33,477 nt of DNA from contig NZ_JAICBZ010000045.1 of assembly GCF_020179405.1 (NCBI RefSeq), positions 1 to 33,477 of the forward strand. Reading direction: 5' to 3'. The notes under the pieces were generated by a model that was not told the origin of the DNA, did not search any database, and saw nothing but the letters and a program-made list of their open reading frames with translations. This document shows positions 16,341 to 24,200 of this stretch, one piece after another; the first letter of the stretch is position 1, and each line of letters opens with the position of its first letter. The position numbers and the translations under genes are program-made. Origin of the DNA: Xinfangfangia pollutisoli. Its GTDB lineage: Bacteria; Pseudomonadota; Alphaproteobacteria; Rhodobacterales; Rhodobacteraceae.

Positions 16341-17461
16341 CAGCCGGCGTCCTGGAAGGATTTCTGCAATCCGCGCGCCCAGAATTCGGGATCGGCCAGC
16401 ACCTGCACGAACCGGTCGGCCGCCAGCCCCTCGCCAAAGCCCGCATCGCGCGGCAGGCGATGGCCCCAGGCGCGGGCCAGGAAAGCCGCGATCTTGTCAC
16501 TGTCAAAGGCCGCGCAGGCAGTGACGGACCCGGCCTCGGACCGGTTCGACTGCCGCGTGCCGACATCCAACGAGGGCAGGCCCAGGAAGGGCGCCTCGCG
16601 CACGCCGGCGCTGGAATTGCCGACCATCACGGCGGCATGTTTCATCAGTTCCGAGAAATGCGCGAAACGCATCGAAGGCAGGACCCGGAATCTTGACGCT
16701 GGCAAGGCGTTGATCGCGGCGAAGATCGCCTCGGATCCCGGGTCGTTGTTCGGCGCGATCACCACGAAATTCCGCCCCGACGCCTCCAGCGCCTTGAACA
16801 GCGCCTGGGCCTGCGCGCCCATCGTCGCCTGTTCCGAGGTCACCGGATGGAAGACCGCGATGCCGAAATCGTCAAAGGGAATGGCGTAATGCGCGCGCAC
16901 CTGATCCAGCGTCACGCCCGAGGGCTTGGCGTGGAAATCCAGCTCGGGCGAGCCGATCACATGCACGCTGTCGGCAGGTTCGCCCAGCGCCATGACCCGG
17001 CGCTTGGCGCTGTCGGAGGAGACGAAGTGATGGGTGCAAAGCTTGGTGTTGCAGTGGCGAAACACCTCGTCGATCGTGCCCGACACCTCGCCGCCCTCGA
17101 CATGGGCCGAGCGGATGTAATTCGTGGCCGCCACCAGCGCACCTGCCAACGCCTCGATCCGGTCGCCATGGATCACCACCAGATCGGGGCGGTGTTCGAT
17201 CAGATAGTCGGAAAAGCCCATCACCGTCTTGGCCAGCACGATATCCTGCGGATCGCCGCTGCGCTGGTTGACGAAATCATAGACCCCGACCCCCGGCATG
17301 CGGGCCACCTCGAGCTTGGTCAGACCGTAGCGATCCAGCATATGCATGCCGGTCACGAAGAACGACACCCGGTGCCCCGCATCGCGCGCGGCGGCGGCCA
17401 GGGGTTCAAGCTTGCCGAAATCGGCGCGGGTGCCGGTGAGGAACAGGATGGAGCGGGTCAT
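16340..17461 (-). CDS. neuC: UDP-GlcNAc 2-epimerase, hydrolysing (NeuC)
   Basis: A 373-residue enzyme that converts UDP-N-acetylglucosamine to ManNAc and UDP, the first committed step to sialic acid. It begins with the family signature FLTGTRADFGKLEPL, then FVTGMHMLDRYG, VVIHGDRIEALAGA, HVEGGEVSGTIDEVFRH and NSSAGVREAPFLG, followed by VGTRQSNR. All are very close to my memory of meningococcal NeuC (SiaA), of similar length. This argues for the Neu5Ac route rather than a generic WecB-type epimerase. It is the fifth gene of the neuB operon, with ATGA overlap upstream and TGATG overlap downstream. It acts in the cytoplasm and feeds NeuB. A LegG-type enzyme acting on a different UDP-sugar is the main alternative. 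Confidence 0.92.
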   Translation of the reverse strand: MTRSILFLTGTRADFGKLEPLAAAARDAGHRVSFFVTGMHMLDRYGLTKLEVARMPGVGVYDFVNQRSGDPQDIVLAKTVMGFSDYLIEHRPDLVVIHGDRIEALAGALVAATNYIRSAHVEGGEVSGTIDEVFRHCNTKLCTHHFVSSDSAKRRVMALGEPADSVHVIGSPELDFHAKPSGVTLDQVRAHYAIPFDDFGIAVFHPVTSEQATMGAQAQALFKALEASGRNFVVIAPNNDPGSEAIFAAINALPASRFRVLPSMRFAHFSELMKHAAVMVGNSSAGVREAPFLGLPSLDVGTRQSNRSEAGSVTACAAFDSDKIAAFLARAWGHRLPRDAGFGEGLAADRFVQVLADPEFWARGLQKSFQDAG

Positions 17462-18240
17462 GCCGGGATCGTGCCTCCGTTCGAGGTCCAGTACTCGGCC
17501 ATCCAGCGCACGCGACCATGGCCCATATGGGGGAACCGGTCCCAGAAATAGGGCTTGCCGCGGATCAGGTCGATCGGACGGGGGCGGCCGTGGAAGGCCA
17601 GAACCCGCGTCTCGCCCGAGGGGGCCTTGGGGTCAAGCACCAGGTCCAGCCCGATGGGGCGGCGCAGGCTGCGCTTGAACGAGGCGACCCAGCCCTGCGG
17701 CCAGAAGCCGGCATCGGGGAAGCGCGAATGCAGATATTGCTGTTCCTGACGGAAGCGCGCCCAGACCGCCTGTTTGTCGGCGCGGAAATCCTCGGCCACT
17801 TCGGGGTGCTGGCCCGGGTTCCAGGCGAAGATCATCGAACCGAATTCCGGCGCTTCGGCGGCCTGGCCAGGCTTACCCCAGGACGGGCTGGCATTGGTGC
17901 CGATCACCGTGCCGGGCAGGTCGAAGAAGGCGTCCAGATCGCGCACGATCACCATGTCGAGGTCGATGAACAGCGCCCGGCCGCGCAAGCCGTGGAACTG
18001 CCGGTCGAAAAGCGAGACCTTCGGCCAGACGCCGGGGCGGAACCATTCCTCGGGCGCAAGGCCGGTTTCGGGGATCGGAAAGGTCTCGATCCCCGGCAGA
18101 AGGCCGGTCGCATCATCGGTCAGGCAGACGAAGCGCGCCGGGCGCGTCAGCGCCTTGCGGCTGGCATTGTACAGCACGTTCACATAATCGGCCGGATAGG
18201 CGCGGCCGTATTTCATGCAGACGATCAGCCGGTCGGTCAT
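17458..18240 (-). CDS. GT8-like glycosyltransferase
   Basis: A 260-residue protein of GT-A type. RFVCLTDDATGL, VWPKVSLFDR (about 71-80) and the metal-binding FIDLDMVIVRDLDAFFD (DxD at residues 93-95) resemble the GT8/glycogenin-like group, with GSMIFAWNPG and a Trp- and His-rich C-terminal half. It has no signal peptide or membrane helix and should act in the cytoplasm on a growing surface glycan. It overlaps its neighbours on both sides as ATGA. Donor and acceptor are unknown. The family normally uses UDP-hexoses or UDP-hexosamines, so it is unlikely to be the sialyltransferase of the locus. Confidence 0.72.
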   Translation of the reverse strand: MTDRLIVCMKYGRAYPADYVNVLYNASRKALTRPARFVCLTDDATGLLPGIETFPIPETGLAPEEWFRPGVWPKVSLFDRQFHGLRGRALFIDLDMVIVRDLDAFFDLPGTVIGTNASPSWGKPGQAAEAPEFGSMIFAWNPGQHPEVAEDFRADKQAVWARFRQEQQYLHSRFPDAGFWPQGWVASFKRSLRRPIGLDLVLDPKAPSGETRVLAFHGRPRPIDLIRGKPYFWDRFPHMGHGRVRWMAEYWTSNGGTIPA

Positions 18241-19733
18241 GCCAACCCCCGCTCTGCCGGGGCCGAGGCATCCGGGAAGGTCAGCGGCACCTTGCCGGTC
18301 AGGATGTCCAGCAGCTGGGCGCTGACCGTCCGGGTGTTGGCCTCGGCGTCATAGCCCTGCACGATCTCGGTATAGACGGTTTCCAGCACGCCCTGATGCG
18401 CCCGCGACAGCACCGCGCCCGCGGCCTTTTCCAGCGCGGCATGATCGACCGGCAGCGCGGCGATCTGGTGGAAATCCAGGCCCGGCCGCCAGGCGACGAT
18501 CCCGGGCAGCGACCGGTACCAGGCCGCGCCGAAGGCCACCGCCGCCTTGCCCTTGCGGATCGATTCCCAGCAGGCATTCGAGGTCACGGCCGCGGTGAAC
18601 TTTGCCCGCGACGACAGCGCATGGGTATTGGCATGCGAGGGCAGGAAGCGCACCGAAGGGATCCGGCTCAGCCGGTGAAAGAACAGCGGGCCGCGGGCAA
18701 AGGCGGTCTGGCGCGGGTTTTCCTTCACATAGATCTTCCAGCCCGCCGGCAGATCCTGGGCCAGCGCCTCGATCATCAGCAACTGGTCGCGCCAGATCCC
18801 GCCCAGGGCCGAGGTCGAAAGCTCGGGCTGGTTCTGCAGCGGCACATAGATGAAATCGGCCTCCAGATCGAAATCGCCGGACTCGTATTCGGCAAGATTC
18901 TCGAAGTAGGCCAGTTCGTTTTCGTGGAAGAACCGCGCGAAGGGATCGCGCCAGTCGGGCAGGCCTTGATAAAGCGCCGAAATCCGCCCCAGGGTGCGGC
19001 GCATATAGGCCGGGTTCAGCAGCTTCTTCGGATCGCGCAGCGCCATGAACTTGACGAAACGCGCCACGGCCCGGCCGCTGATCCTGCCGCGCGGCGCCTT
19101 TTCCTGCCAGCGCGCATCCATGTAGAACAGATCGGGCGACGATCCCTTTTCGATCGGCATCGGCGGCGCGTCGATGCCCGATGTGTCAAGCCGCCCCAGA
19201 TCCTCGACCCGCGCCATGGAAAAGAACTGGCCGGGAAACAGGGTCTGATACAGGACCACGGTCTTCAGCCCCAAGGCGCGCGCGACCTGATACAGGATCG
19301 TGTCATAGCCGACATGCGGCACATTCATGAACAGCGCATGGGTGGCGCCGGTTTCGCGGATGCGTTGGGCATAGGCGCCGGCGAGCAGATGGTAGAAATC
19401 CAGATAGTCCTGCAAGTTCCGCAGGTTGTGCGCGCGGTAGCGATAGGCGGCGTCGCTGCGCTGCAACTGGTCGATCGCGGTTTCGACCATCTGGTGATAG
19501 TCGGGCGACAGGATCAGCGGCAGATCCGCCCCCGACAGGCGAAAGCGCTGCATCAGATCGTCGGTGCCGGCATGGCCGGGGCGCATGCGGTTGATCTCGG
19601 GGCCCGACAGATCGGCGCCCACATCGCCCAGATGGAAGGCGATTTCCACCGCGCCCTGCGCGCGGGCGACCAGCTGTTCGACCATCGCGCGCCGATGCGC
19701 GCCGCGCCCGTCCACCACCAGCCGGATGGTCAT
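18237..19733 (-). CDS. Capsule-synthesis-like protein, possible KpsC/KpsS-type glycosyltransferase
   Basis: A 498-residue protein from the ATG at 19733, with GGAGG eight bases upstream and an ATGA overlap with the GT25 gene. A longer frame to 19853 lies inside that gene and is rejected. The C-terminal half resembles the capsule-synthesis family (KpsC/KpsS, which build beta-Kdo linkers from CMP-Kdo). The features are DFIYVPLQNQPE (about 293-304), WKIYVKENPRQ (332-342), SRAKFTAAVTSNACWESIRKGKAAVAFGAA split across 375-404, and the pattern of a final Rossmann domain. The N-terminal half (GDVGADLSGPEINR, LRNLQDYLDFYHLL) I do not recognise. The assignment is by overall pattern only. Like the GT30 proteins it is a candidate user of a CMP-activated acidic sugar. 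Confidence 0.6.
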   Translation of the reverse strand: MTIRLVVDGRGAHRRAMVEQLVARAQGAVEIAFHLGDVGADLSGPEINRMRPGHAGTDDLMQRFRLSGADLPLILSPDYHQMVETAIDQLQRSDAAYRYRAHNLRNLQDYLDFYHLLAGAYAQRIRETGATHALFMNVPHVGYDTILYQVARALGLKTVVLYQTLFPGQFFSMARVEDLGRLDTSGIDAPPMPIEKGSSPDLFYMDARWQEKAPRGRISGRAVARFVKFMALRDPKKLLNPAYMRRTLGRISALYQGLPDWRDPFARFFHENELAYFENLAEYESGDFDLEADFIYVPLQNQPELSTSALGGIWRDQLLMIEALAQDLPAGWKIYVKENPRQTAFARGPLFFHRLSRIPSVRFLPSHANTHALSSRAKFTAAVTSNACWESIRKGKAAVAFGAAWYRSLPGIVAWRPGLDFHQIAALPVDHAALEKAAGAVLSRAHQGVLETVYTEIVQGYDAEANTRTVSAQLLDILTGKVPLTFPDASAPAERGLA

Positions 19734-20524
19734 TTTCCGCCCTCCGTCAGATCCCGCCCGCAGCGCGGGAGCAGAAAGCCCTTCTTCAGCAGCCACCAGA
19801 AGCGGCGGAAGTAATTCGCCGCCCGCAGCCGGTAATGCGGCAGGCGGCGCCATTTCGGGAATTTCGCGACATCGCCAAATCCGGTGCCGGTGATCAGGCT
19901 TTGGCCCATATCGTCGACATGGCTGGGGAAGGGTTCCATCCCGAACAGGCGGAAGTCGTGTTTGAAGAAGCGGTTGATCTCGTGATCGGTGGCGCGGGTG
20001 ATCGGGATCATCCCGGGCAGGATCTTCTGCACCGTCTCGCGATGGATCAGATAGGCGCCCGTTCCCGTCGCCGGCCCCAGATAGGCGTTGATCCGCCAGC
20101 GGCCCAGGCGGCCCTGACAGATCGGCATCTTCGCCCGGATCCGGTTCAGCTTCAGCATGTCCCAGGCCTGGTCATTGGCCAGCGCCAGATCCACCGCTTC
20201 CAGGAAATCGTCATGGAAGACCACGTCGTCTTCCAGGATCAGCGCCGCGGGCTTGCCACTGTCAAGAAACGCCCCCCACACGCCCAGATGCGAGTTGTAG
20301 CAGCCGATCCCGCCCCACAGAACCTTGCGGCCCAGATTGCGTTCGAAGGCCGGCAGATCCATCAGCTTGACCAGCTCGTCCTTGCGCGCCTTGCCGTCCA
20401 CCCCGTCGAACACGGTATAGGGCAGGTCCATGCGGGCCAGCTGCGTCTCCATCCGCGCGCGCCGTTCGGTGGCGCGCGGCAGGTTGATCAGCCAGACCCC
20501 GATATCGGCGCGGCTCAGGCTCAT
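19730..20524 (-). CDS. Glycosyltransferase family 25 (LPS galactosyltransferase-like)
   Basis: A 264-residue GT25-family enzyme. It opens with VWLINLPRATERRARM, has FDGVDGK near residue 39, then GCYNSHLGVWGAFLDSG and LILEDDVVF (EDD at 98-100), which together define the LgtB/LpsA-type family. A C-terminal basic, aromatic stretch (NYFRRFWWLLKKGFL) could rest on the membrane. GT25 enzymes usually add beta-linked galactose from UDP-Gal to LPS-type acceptors, a common place for terminal sialic acid. The start chosen is the ATG that overlaps the neuB stop (ATGA). It also overlaps the capsule-like gene. Exact donor and acceptor are not known. Confidence 0.87.
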   Translation of the reverse strand: MSLSRADIGVWLINLPRATERRARMETQLARMDLPYTVFDGVDGKARKDELVKLMDLPAFERNLGRKVLWGGIGCYNSHLGVWGAFLDSGKPAALILEDDVVFHDDFLEAVDLALANDQAWDMLKLNRIRAKMPICQGRLGRWRINAYLGPATGTGAYLIHRETVQKILPGMIPITRATDHEINRFFKHDFRLFGMEPFPSHVDDMGQSLITGTGFGDVAKFPKWRRLPHYRLRAANYFRRFWWLLKKGFLLPRCGRDLTEGGK

Positions 20525-21561
20525 GCCAGGTCGGCCCATTTCAGCTGGGTGTTGCGGGTGACCGCGCGGGTCAGCCGCTTGCCAAGCACTTTGTCGAAAT
20601 CATAGGCCGCGATCTCGCCCGAACCCGGGCGGCGCGCCCAGATATCCTGTTCGCGGATCACATGGCCTTCCGGCAGATCGGCATCGGCCACGACCGAGCC
20701 GCGGGCGAAACGGTAGACGTCTTCTTCCGGGCCGGACCGCTGTTTCGGATTGTTCGCCGCGATCCAGATTTCCTTGGACCGGTCGATCAGGAACCGCAGT
20801 TCCGCCGGGTCCATCGAGTTGATGATATCCGGCCCCTTGCGATAGCGCGTGTCGGTATAGTGCCGTTCAAGGATGCAGGCGCCCAGCGCCACCGAGGCCA
20901 GCGCCATTTCCGGGCCGATCGAATGGTCGGAAAAGCCGACAACGGCCCTGGGGAAGGCCTCTTTCAACTCGGTCACGCCGCGCAGACTGACGATTTCCGC
21001 CGGGCTGGGGTACAGATTGGTGCATTCCAGCAGCGCATAGGGCACCCTGGCCGCATCCAGGATATCGACCGAGGCGCGAATGGTTTCAATGGTTTGCATG
21101 CCAGTCGACAGGATCACCGGCTTGCCCTTGCGGGCGATGTGCCGGATCAGCGGCAGATTGTCCGCCTCGCCCGAGCCGATCTTGTAGGCCGGCACATCCA
21201 GCCCTTCCAGATAATCCGCCGCCGCCCGCGAAAACGGGGTGGAAATCCAGATCATCCCCAGGCTTTCGGTATAGCGCTTCAGCTCGGCCTCTTCGTCCAG
21301 GCTCAGCGCGCAGCGTTCCATCACATGCCAGATCGAGACATCGGCATTGGGCGGGAAAATCGCCTTCGCCTCATCCGTCATCTCGTCTTCCAGAATATGG
21401 GTCTGGTGCTTGACCAGCTCGCAGCCGGCGCCGGCGGCGAGGCGGACCATCTCCTTGGCAGTGTCAAGATCGCCGCCATGGTTGATGCCGATCTCGGCGA
21501 TGACCAGGGGCGGATGGGCGGGGCCGATCTTGCGGCCGGCGATGGTGATCTCGTTGGGCAT
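20521..21561 (-). CDS. neuB: N-acetylneuraminate (sialic acid) synthase NeuB
   Basis: A 346-residue aldolase-type synthase that condenses phosphoenolpyruvate with ManNAc to give N-acetylneuraminic acid. The TIM barrel has VIAEIGINHGGD (20-31), KHQTHILEDEM (51-61), STPFSRAAADYL, YKIGSGEADNLPLI, STGMQTIETI, TNLYPSP and GFSDHSIG. The last 70 or so residues form the antifreeze-like SAF domain (SVVADADLPEGHVI, then WARRPGSGEI). The KHQTH and STPFSRAA phrases fit Neu5Ac-type NeuB rather than the KFQ type of LegI/PseI, from memory of those families. AAGGAG stands six bases before the ATG. It is the first of seven overlapping genes ending in the GT30 pair. Confidence 0.94.
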   Translation of the reverse strand: MPNEITIAGRKIGPAHPPLVIAEIGINHGGDLDTAKEMVRLAAGAGCELVKHQTHILEDEMTDEAKAIFPPNADVSIWHVMERCALSLDEEAELKRYTESLGMIWISTPFSRAAADYLEGLDVPAYKIGSGEADNLPLIRHIARKGKPVILSTGMQTIETIRASVDILDAARVPYALLECTNLYPSPAEIVSLRGVTELKEAFPRAVVGFSDHSIGPEMALASVALGACILERHYTDTRYRKGPDIINSMDPAELRFLIDRSKEIWIAANNPKQRSGPEEDVYRFARGSVVADADLPEGHVIREQDIWARRPGSGEIAAYDFDKVLGKRLTRAVTRNTQLKWADLA

Positions 21562-21577
21562 CGAAGGCTCCTTTGGG

Positions 21578-21594
21578 CCCCGTGCTGCACGGGG
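21578..21594 (-). other. Hairpin upstream of neuB
   Basis: A perfect 7-bp stem with a 3-base loop (CCCCGTG-CTG-CACGGGG on the plus strand) lies in the 45-base gap between the RNA ligase gene and neuB, five bases before the neuB Shine-Dalgarno (21573-21568). No T-run follows on the minus strand, so it is a poor terminator. It may instead influence neuB translation or mark an RNA processing site. Confidence 0.45.
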
Positions 21595-21606
21595 GCGGGC
21601 GGCTTG

Positions 21607-22149
21607 TCAAGAAAACGGATAGCGAGCGAGTTCCTCGTGCCGGGCGCCCCGCGCGCCGAGATGGCTTTGCCAAAGCACCATCTCGGCCACCTCCCAGGGG
21701 CCGGCACGAAAATCGGCGCCGGCCGCGACGGCGCGTTCCAATGCGGCGGTCTCGGCAAAGCCCGGCGGGCGGAACATGCCCAGCGTGACATGCGGCGAAA
21801 AGCGGCGGTGTTCGGGGTCAAGCCCGGCCAGACGCGCGGCACCTTCACAGCGGGCTTGCAGGCGGATCAGCGGTTCCGAGGGCGCCACGCCCGCCCAGGC
21901 CGCGCGGGGCCTGTCGCCACCGAAAAGACCAAGCCCCTGCAACTGCAGCGGAAACGGCGCGATGCGCAGGGCCGACCAGGCCTCATGCGCGGCCTCCAGC
22001 GCCGCATCGGGCGCTTCGGCCACGAACAGCAATGTCAGGTGGAACTGCTCGGGCGGGGCTTTCTTCGGCAAGGGCAGCAGGAATTGCTGCATCGCCAGCG
22101 CCGCGCGGATCGGATCGGGCAGGTCCAGCCCCAGAAAGACCCGCCTCAT
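21607..22149 (-). CDS. thpR: 2'-5' RNA ligase / cyclic phosphodiesterase family (ThpR)
   Basis: A 180-residue 2H phosphoesterase. Both His motifs are present: HLTL (near residue 41) and HVTL (FSPHVTLGMF, near residue 124). The protein begins MRRVFLGLDLPD as usual for the family, and the length fits (about 175-190). ThpR opens 2',3'-cyclic phosphates or joins 2'-5' RNA bonds in vitro; its cellular role is unclear. The start overlaps the stop of the HDAC-like gene (ATGA). The longer frame back to 22356 is rejected because it is inside that gene. It lies 45 bases ahead of neuB on the same strand and may be co-transcribed with the sugar operon, with no obvious functional tie. Confidence 0.9.
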   Translation of the reverse strand: MRRVFLGLDLPDPIRAALAMQQFLLPLPKKAPPEQFHLTLLFVAEAPDAALEAAHEAWSALRIAPFPLQLQGLGLFGGDRPRAAWAGVAPSEPLIRLQARCEGAARLAGLDPEHRRFSPHVTLGMFRPPGFAETAALERAVAAGADFRAGPWEVAEMVLWQSHLGARGARHEELARYPFS

Positions 22150-23357
22150 CGCCGCCTCAACACGGCAAGCCGTTCGCGGATCTCGGGCCGAACCGGGCCC
22201 TCGCGCGGGGGATCGACCAGGGTCTGCAAAAGCGCGGGCGCGGGCGGCGGTCGGGCGCCGCCATTCCAGGACAGGCCCGCCTGCACCACCACGGCCGCTT
22301 CGGGCAGCCGATCGGGCAGGTCCTGCCCCGACAGAAGCCCCCAGATCGCGGTCCAAAGCCGGCCCACCGTCCAGGGGTTGTAGCCGCCGCCGCCCAGCAC
22401 CAGAAGCCGCGGCGCCAGCGGGCGCAGCGCCGCCAGCGCCTCAAGATAGGCGCGACTCGACAGGGCCAGCCGCGACAGCGGGTCTTCCAGCAGGCTGTCG
22501 GCCCCGCATTGCACGACCAGCGCCTGCGGCGCATGTTCGGCCACGCGCGGCAGGATCAGATCCTGCAGCGCCGCCCGCGCCTCGGTGTCGTTATAACCGC
22601 GCGGCACCGGCAGGAAGAAGCCCGACCCGCCCGCCGTATCGGTCAGCGCGCCGGAAAACGGCCAGCGCGCCTCTTCATGGACCGAGATCATCCGCACCCG
22701 CGGATCGCCGGCAAAGGCGCTTTCCACCCCGTCGCAATGATGCGCGTCCAGATCGACATAGGCGATCCGGCTGAGCCCCGCGCGCAAGAGGACGGCGATC
22801 CCCAGCACCACATCGTTCAGATAGCAGAAGCCGTTCGCCCGGTCGCGCAGCCCGTGATGGGTGCCGCCGCCCGGCACATGGATCACGCCCGCGGGCGCCG
22901 CCGCCAGCGCCTCGGCCGCCCACATCGTGCCCCCGGCCCCGGTGGCCGGACGGCGGAACATCTGCGGGAAGACCGGGTTCGACACGGTGCCCAGACCGTG
23001 GCGGGCCCGCACCTCGTCGGTCACCGCACCCGCGGCCTCGGCCTGTTCCAGCGCCGCCAGATAGACCGGATCGTGCCACAGGCCCAGCGCCGCCGGTTTC
23101 GCCCGCGGGCTGATGCGGTAGCGCGTAGGCGGCAGCCAGCCCAGCGCCCGGCCAAGGTCGATCACCGTCGACACGCGCGGCACCCGCAGCGGATGCGCCC
23201 CGCCATAGGACGAGCCGCGATAGATCTCGGCCCCCAGGAACAGCGGCCCCAAAACCGGCCCAAACGCCGCTGGCGCCGCCGGCCCGGGCACGGGCGTGCC
23301 CACAGGGCTTCGGGCGGGCGGGCGGCTTTCGGGGGCGGGGGCGTCGGTCCTGTCCAT
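22146..23357 (-). CDS. Histone-deacetylase-like zinc deacylase (AcuC/HDAC family)
   Basis: A 403-residue arginase-fold deacylase. The zinc and catalytic residues are visible: the His pair His167-His168 (GGGTHHGL), Asp204 and His206 (VDLDAHHCDG), Asp287 (QCGADSL), and the transition-state Tyr326 in GGGGYNPW. The N-terminal IYRGSSYGGAHPLRVPR resembles AcuC-type proteins, which deacetylate acetyl-CoA synthetase, but bacterial members also act on acetylpolyamines. The first 35 residues are proline-rich and unlike the family core. The start at 23357 has AGGACCAGG directly upstream. It heads a minus-strand run (this gene, thpR, neuB onward). A polyamine link to the importer 13 kb away is possible but not shown. 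Confidence 0.88.
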   Translation of the reverse strand: MDRTDAPAPESRPPARSPVGTPVPGPAAPAAFGPVLGPLFLGAEIYRGSSYGGAHPLRVPRVSTVIDLGRALGWLPPTRYRISPRAKPAALGLWHDPVYLAALEQAEAAGAVTDEVRARHGLGTVSNPVFPQMFRRPATGAGGTMWAAEALAAAPAGVIHVPGGGTHHGLRDRANGFCYLNDVVLGIAVLLRAGLSRIAYVDLDAHHCDGVESAFAGDPRVRMISVHEEARWPFSGALTDTAGGSGFFLPVPRGYNDTEARAALQDLILPRVAEHAPQALVVQCGADSLLEDPLSRLALSSRAYLEALAALRPLAPRLLVLGGGGYNPWTVGRLWTAIWGLLSGQDLPDRLPEAAVVVQAGLSWNGGARPPPAPALLQTLVDPPREGPVRPEIRERLAVLRRR

Positions 23358-23522
23358 CCTGGTCCTGCAACGGCGGCCGAAGCGTGACCCTGGGGCGACG
23401 CCGGGTCAGGTTTTCCTTCGGTTTGTATTGAGAAAAGGCGTTACGACTACCAATTGCAAGGAAAGCATGGAAAACTCGGCGGAAAGGCACACCCCCGGCA
23501 GATCGGGGCAATGGCAGGCAGG

Positions 23523-24068
23523 ATGAGCAGTCAGGGACAGATCGTGGCGGATCCCGCACCCGGGATCGAGGCGGAGCATCATCAGGTGGCTGCGCTGTGC
23601 TGGCGTCTGCACGGGCGCCATGCCGAGGTGCTGCTGATCACCAGCCGCGACACTGGCCGCTGGATCGTGCCCAAGGGCTGGCCGATGGAAGGCAAGACCG
23701 CCGCCGCCACCGCTGCGCAGGAGGCCTGGGAAGAGGCCGGGGTGAAGGGCGCGGTGGCCGAGCAAAGCCTGGGCAGCTTCGTCTATCCGAAAACCTATCG
23801 CGATGCCGATCCGCGGATCTGCATGGTCGAGGTGTTTCCCCTGCGGGTCGAGGAACTGGCGCATCGCTATCCCGAACGCCGGCAGCGCCGCCGCAAGTGG
23901 TTTGCCGCCGCCAAGGCCGCCCGCAAAGTGGCCGAGCCGGAATTGCGCGCCCTGATCCTGAGCCTGGCCGAAACCCCGCCCGGCCCCCCCCAGGCGCCCG
24001 CGCCGGCCGAGGCGCTGCCCGATCCGGCGCTCGATCTGGCCCCGCTGCCCAGCGACCAGACCGCCTGA
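23523..24068 (+). CDS. NUDIX hydrolase with non-standard Nudix box
   Basis: A protein of 181 residues from the ATG at 23523; an ATG at 23511 and a TTG at 23454 are in frame, and the start is uncertain. It begins the Nudix fold with QVAALCWR, LLITSRDTGRW and PKGWPMEGK. The box reads as G-x5-K-x7-QE-x2-EE-x-G, so the usual first Glu is Lys and the usual Arg is Gln, while the metal-binding EAWEEAG core is intact. This PKGWPMEGK form is, as I recall, common in alphaproteobacteria and resembles diphosphoinositol-polyphosphate-type hydrolases. The tail is Pro/Ala-rich. The substrate is unknown. It diverges from the HDAC-like gene. The shared 165-base gap has an AT-richer stretch at 23410-23470 that may hold promoters. 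Confidence 0.85.
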   Translation: MSSQGQIVADPAPGIEAEHHQVAALCWRLHGRHAEVLLITSRDTGRWIVPKGWPMEGKTAAATAAQEAWEEAGVKGAVAEQSLGSFVYPKTYRDADPRICMVEVFPLRVEELAHRYPERRQRRRKWFAAAKAARKVAEPELRALILSLAETPPGPPQAPAPAEALPDPALDLAPLPSDQTA

Positions 24069-24096
24069 GGCCAGGCGCCGCCGGCCGCACGACCGC

Positions 24097-24128
24097 TTGA
24101 CGGCGCGGCCCGGCGCATTAGCTATGAT
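24097..24128 (+). promoter_or_regulatory. Candidate sigma-70 promoter for the DUF1178 gene
   Basis: TTGACG at 24097-24102 is a near-perfect -35 box. About 17 bases later comes ATTAGCTATGAT (24117-24128), which offers several -10-like hexamers (AGCTAT at the best spacing, TATGAT at a long spacing of 20). It lies about 75 bases before the DUF1178 start and after the NUDIX stop. Confidence 0.5.
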
Positions 24129-24200
24129 GGATCGGCCCGCGCGCCGGATCGCCTGGCATCTGGCCCGGCACCGGCGCCCCGGGTCGCAGAGACGAAAGCC

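Noticed and set aside
18741-19853. Longer start at 19853 for the capsule-like gene
   Set aside because: It would lie inside the GT25 gene; the ATG at 19733 has GGAGG and an ATGA overlap.
20521-21561. Legionaminic or pseudaminic acid synthase (LegI/PseI)
   Set aside because: The KHQTH and STPFSRAA motifs and the NeuC partner fit Neu5Ac-type NeuB better, and no legionaminic or pseudaminic precursor genes are in the window.
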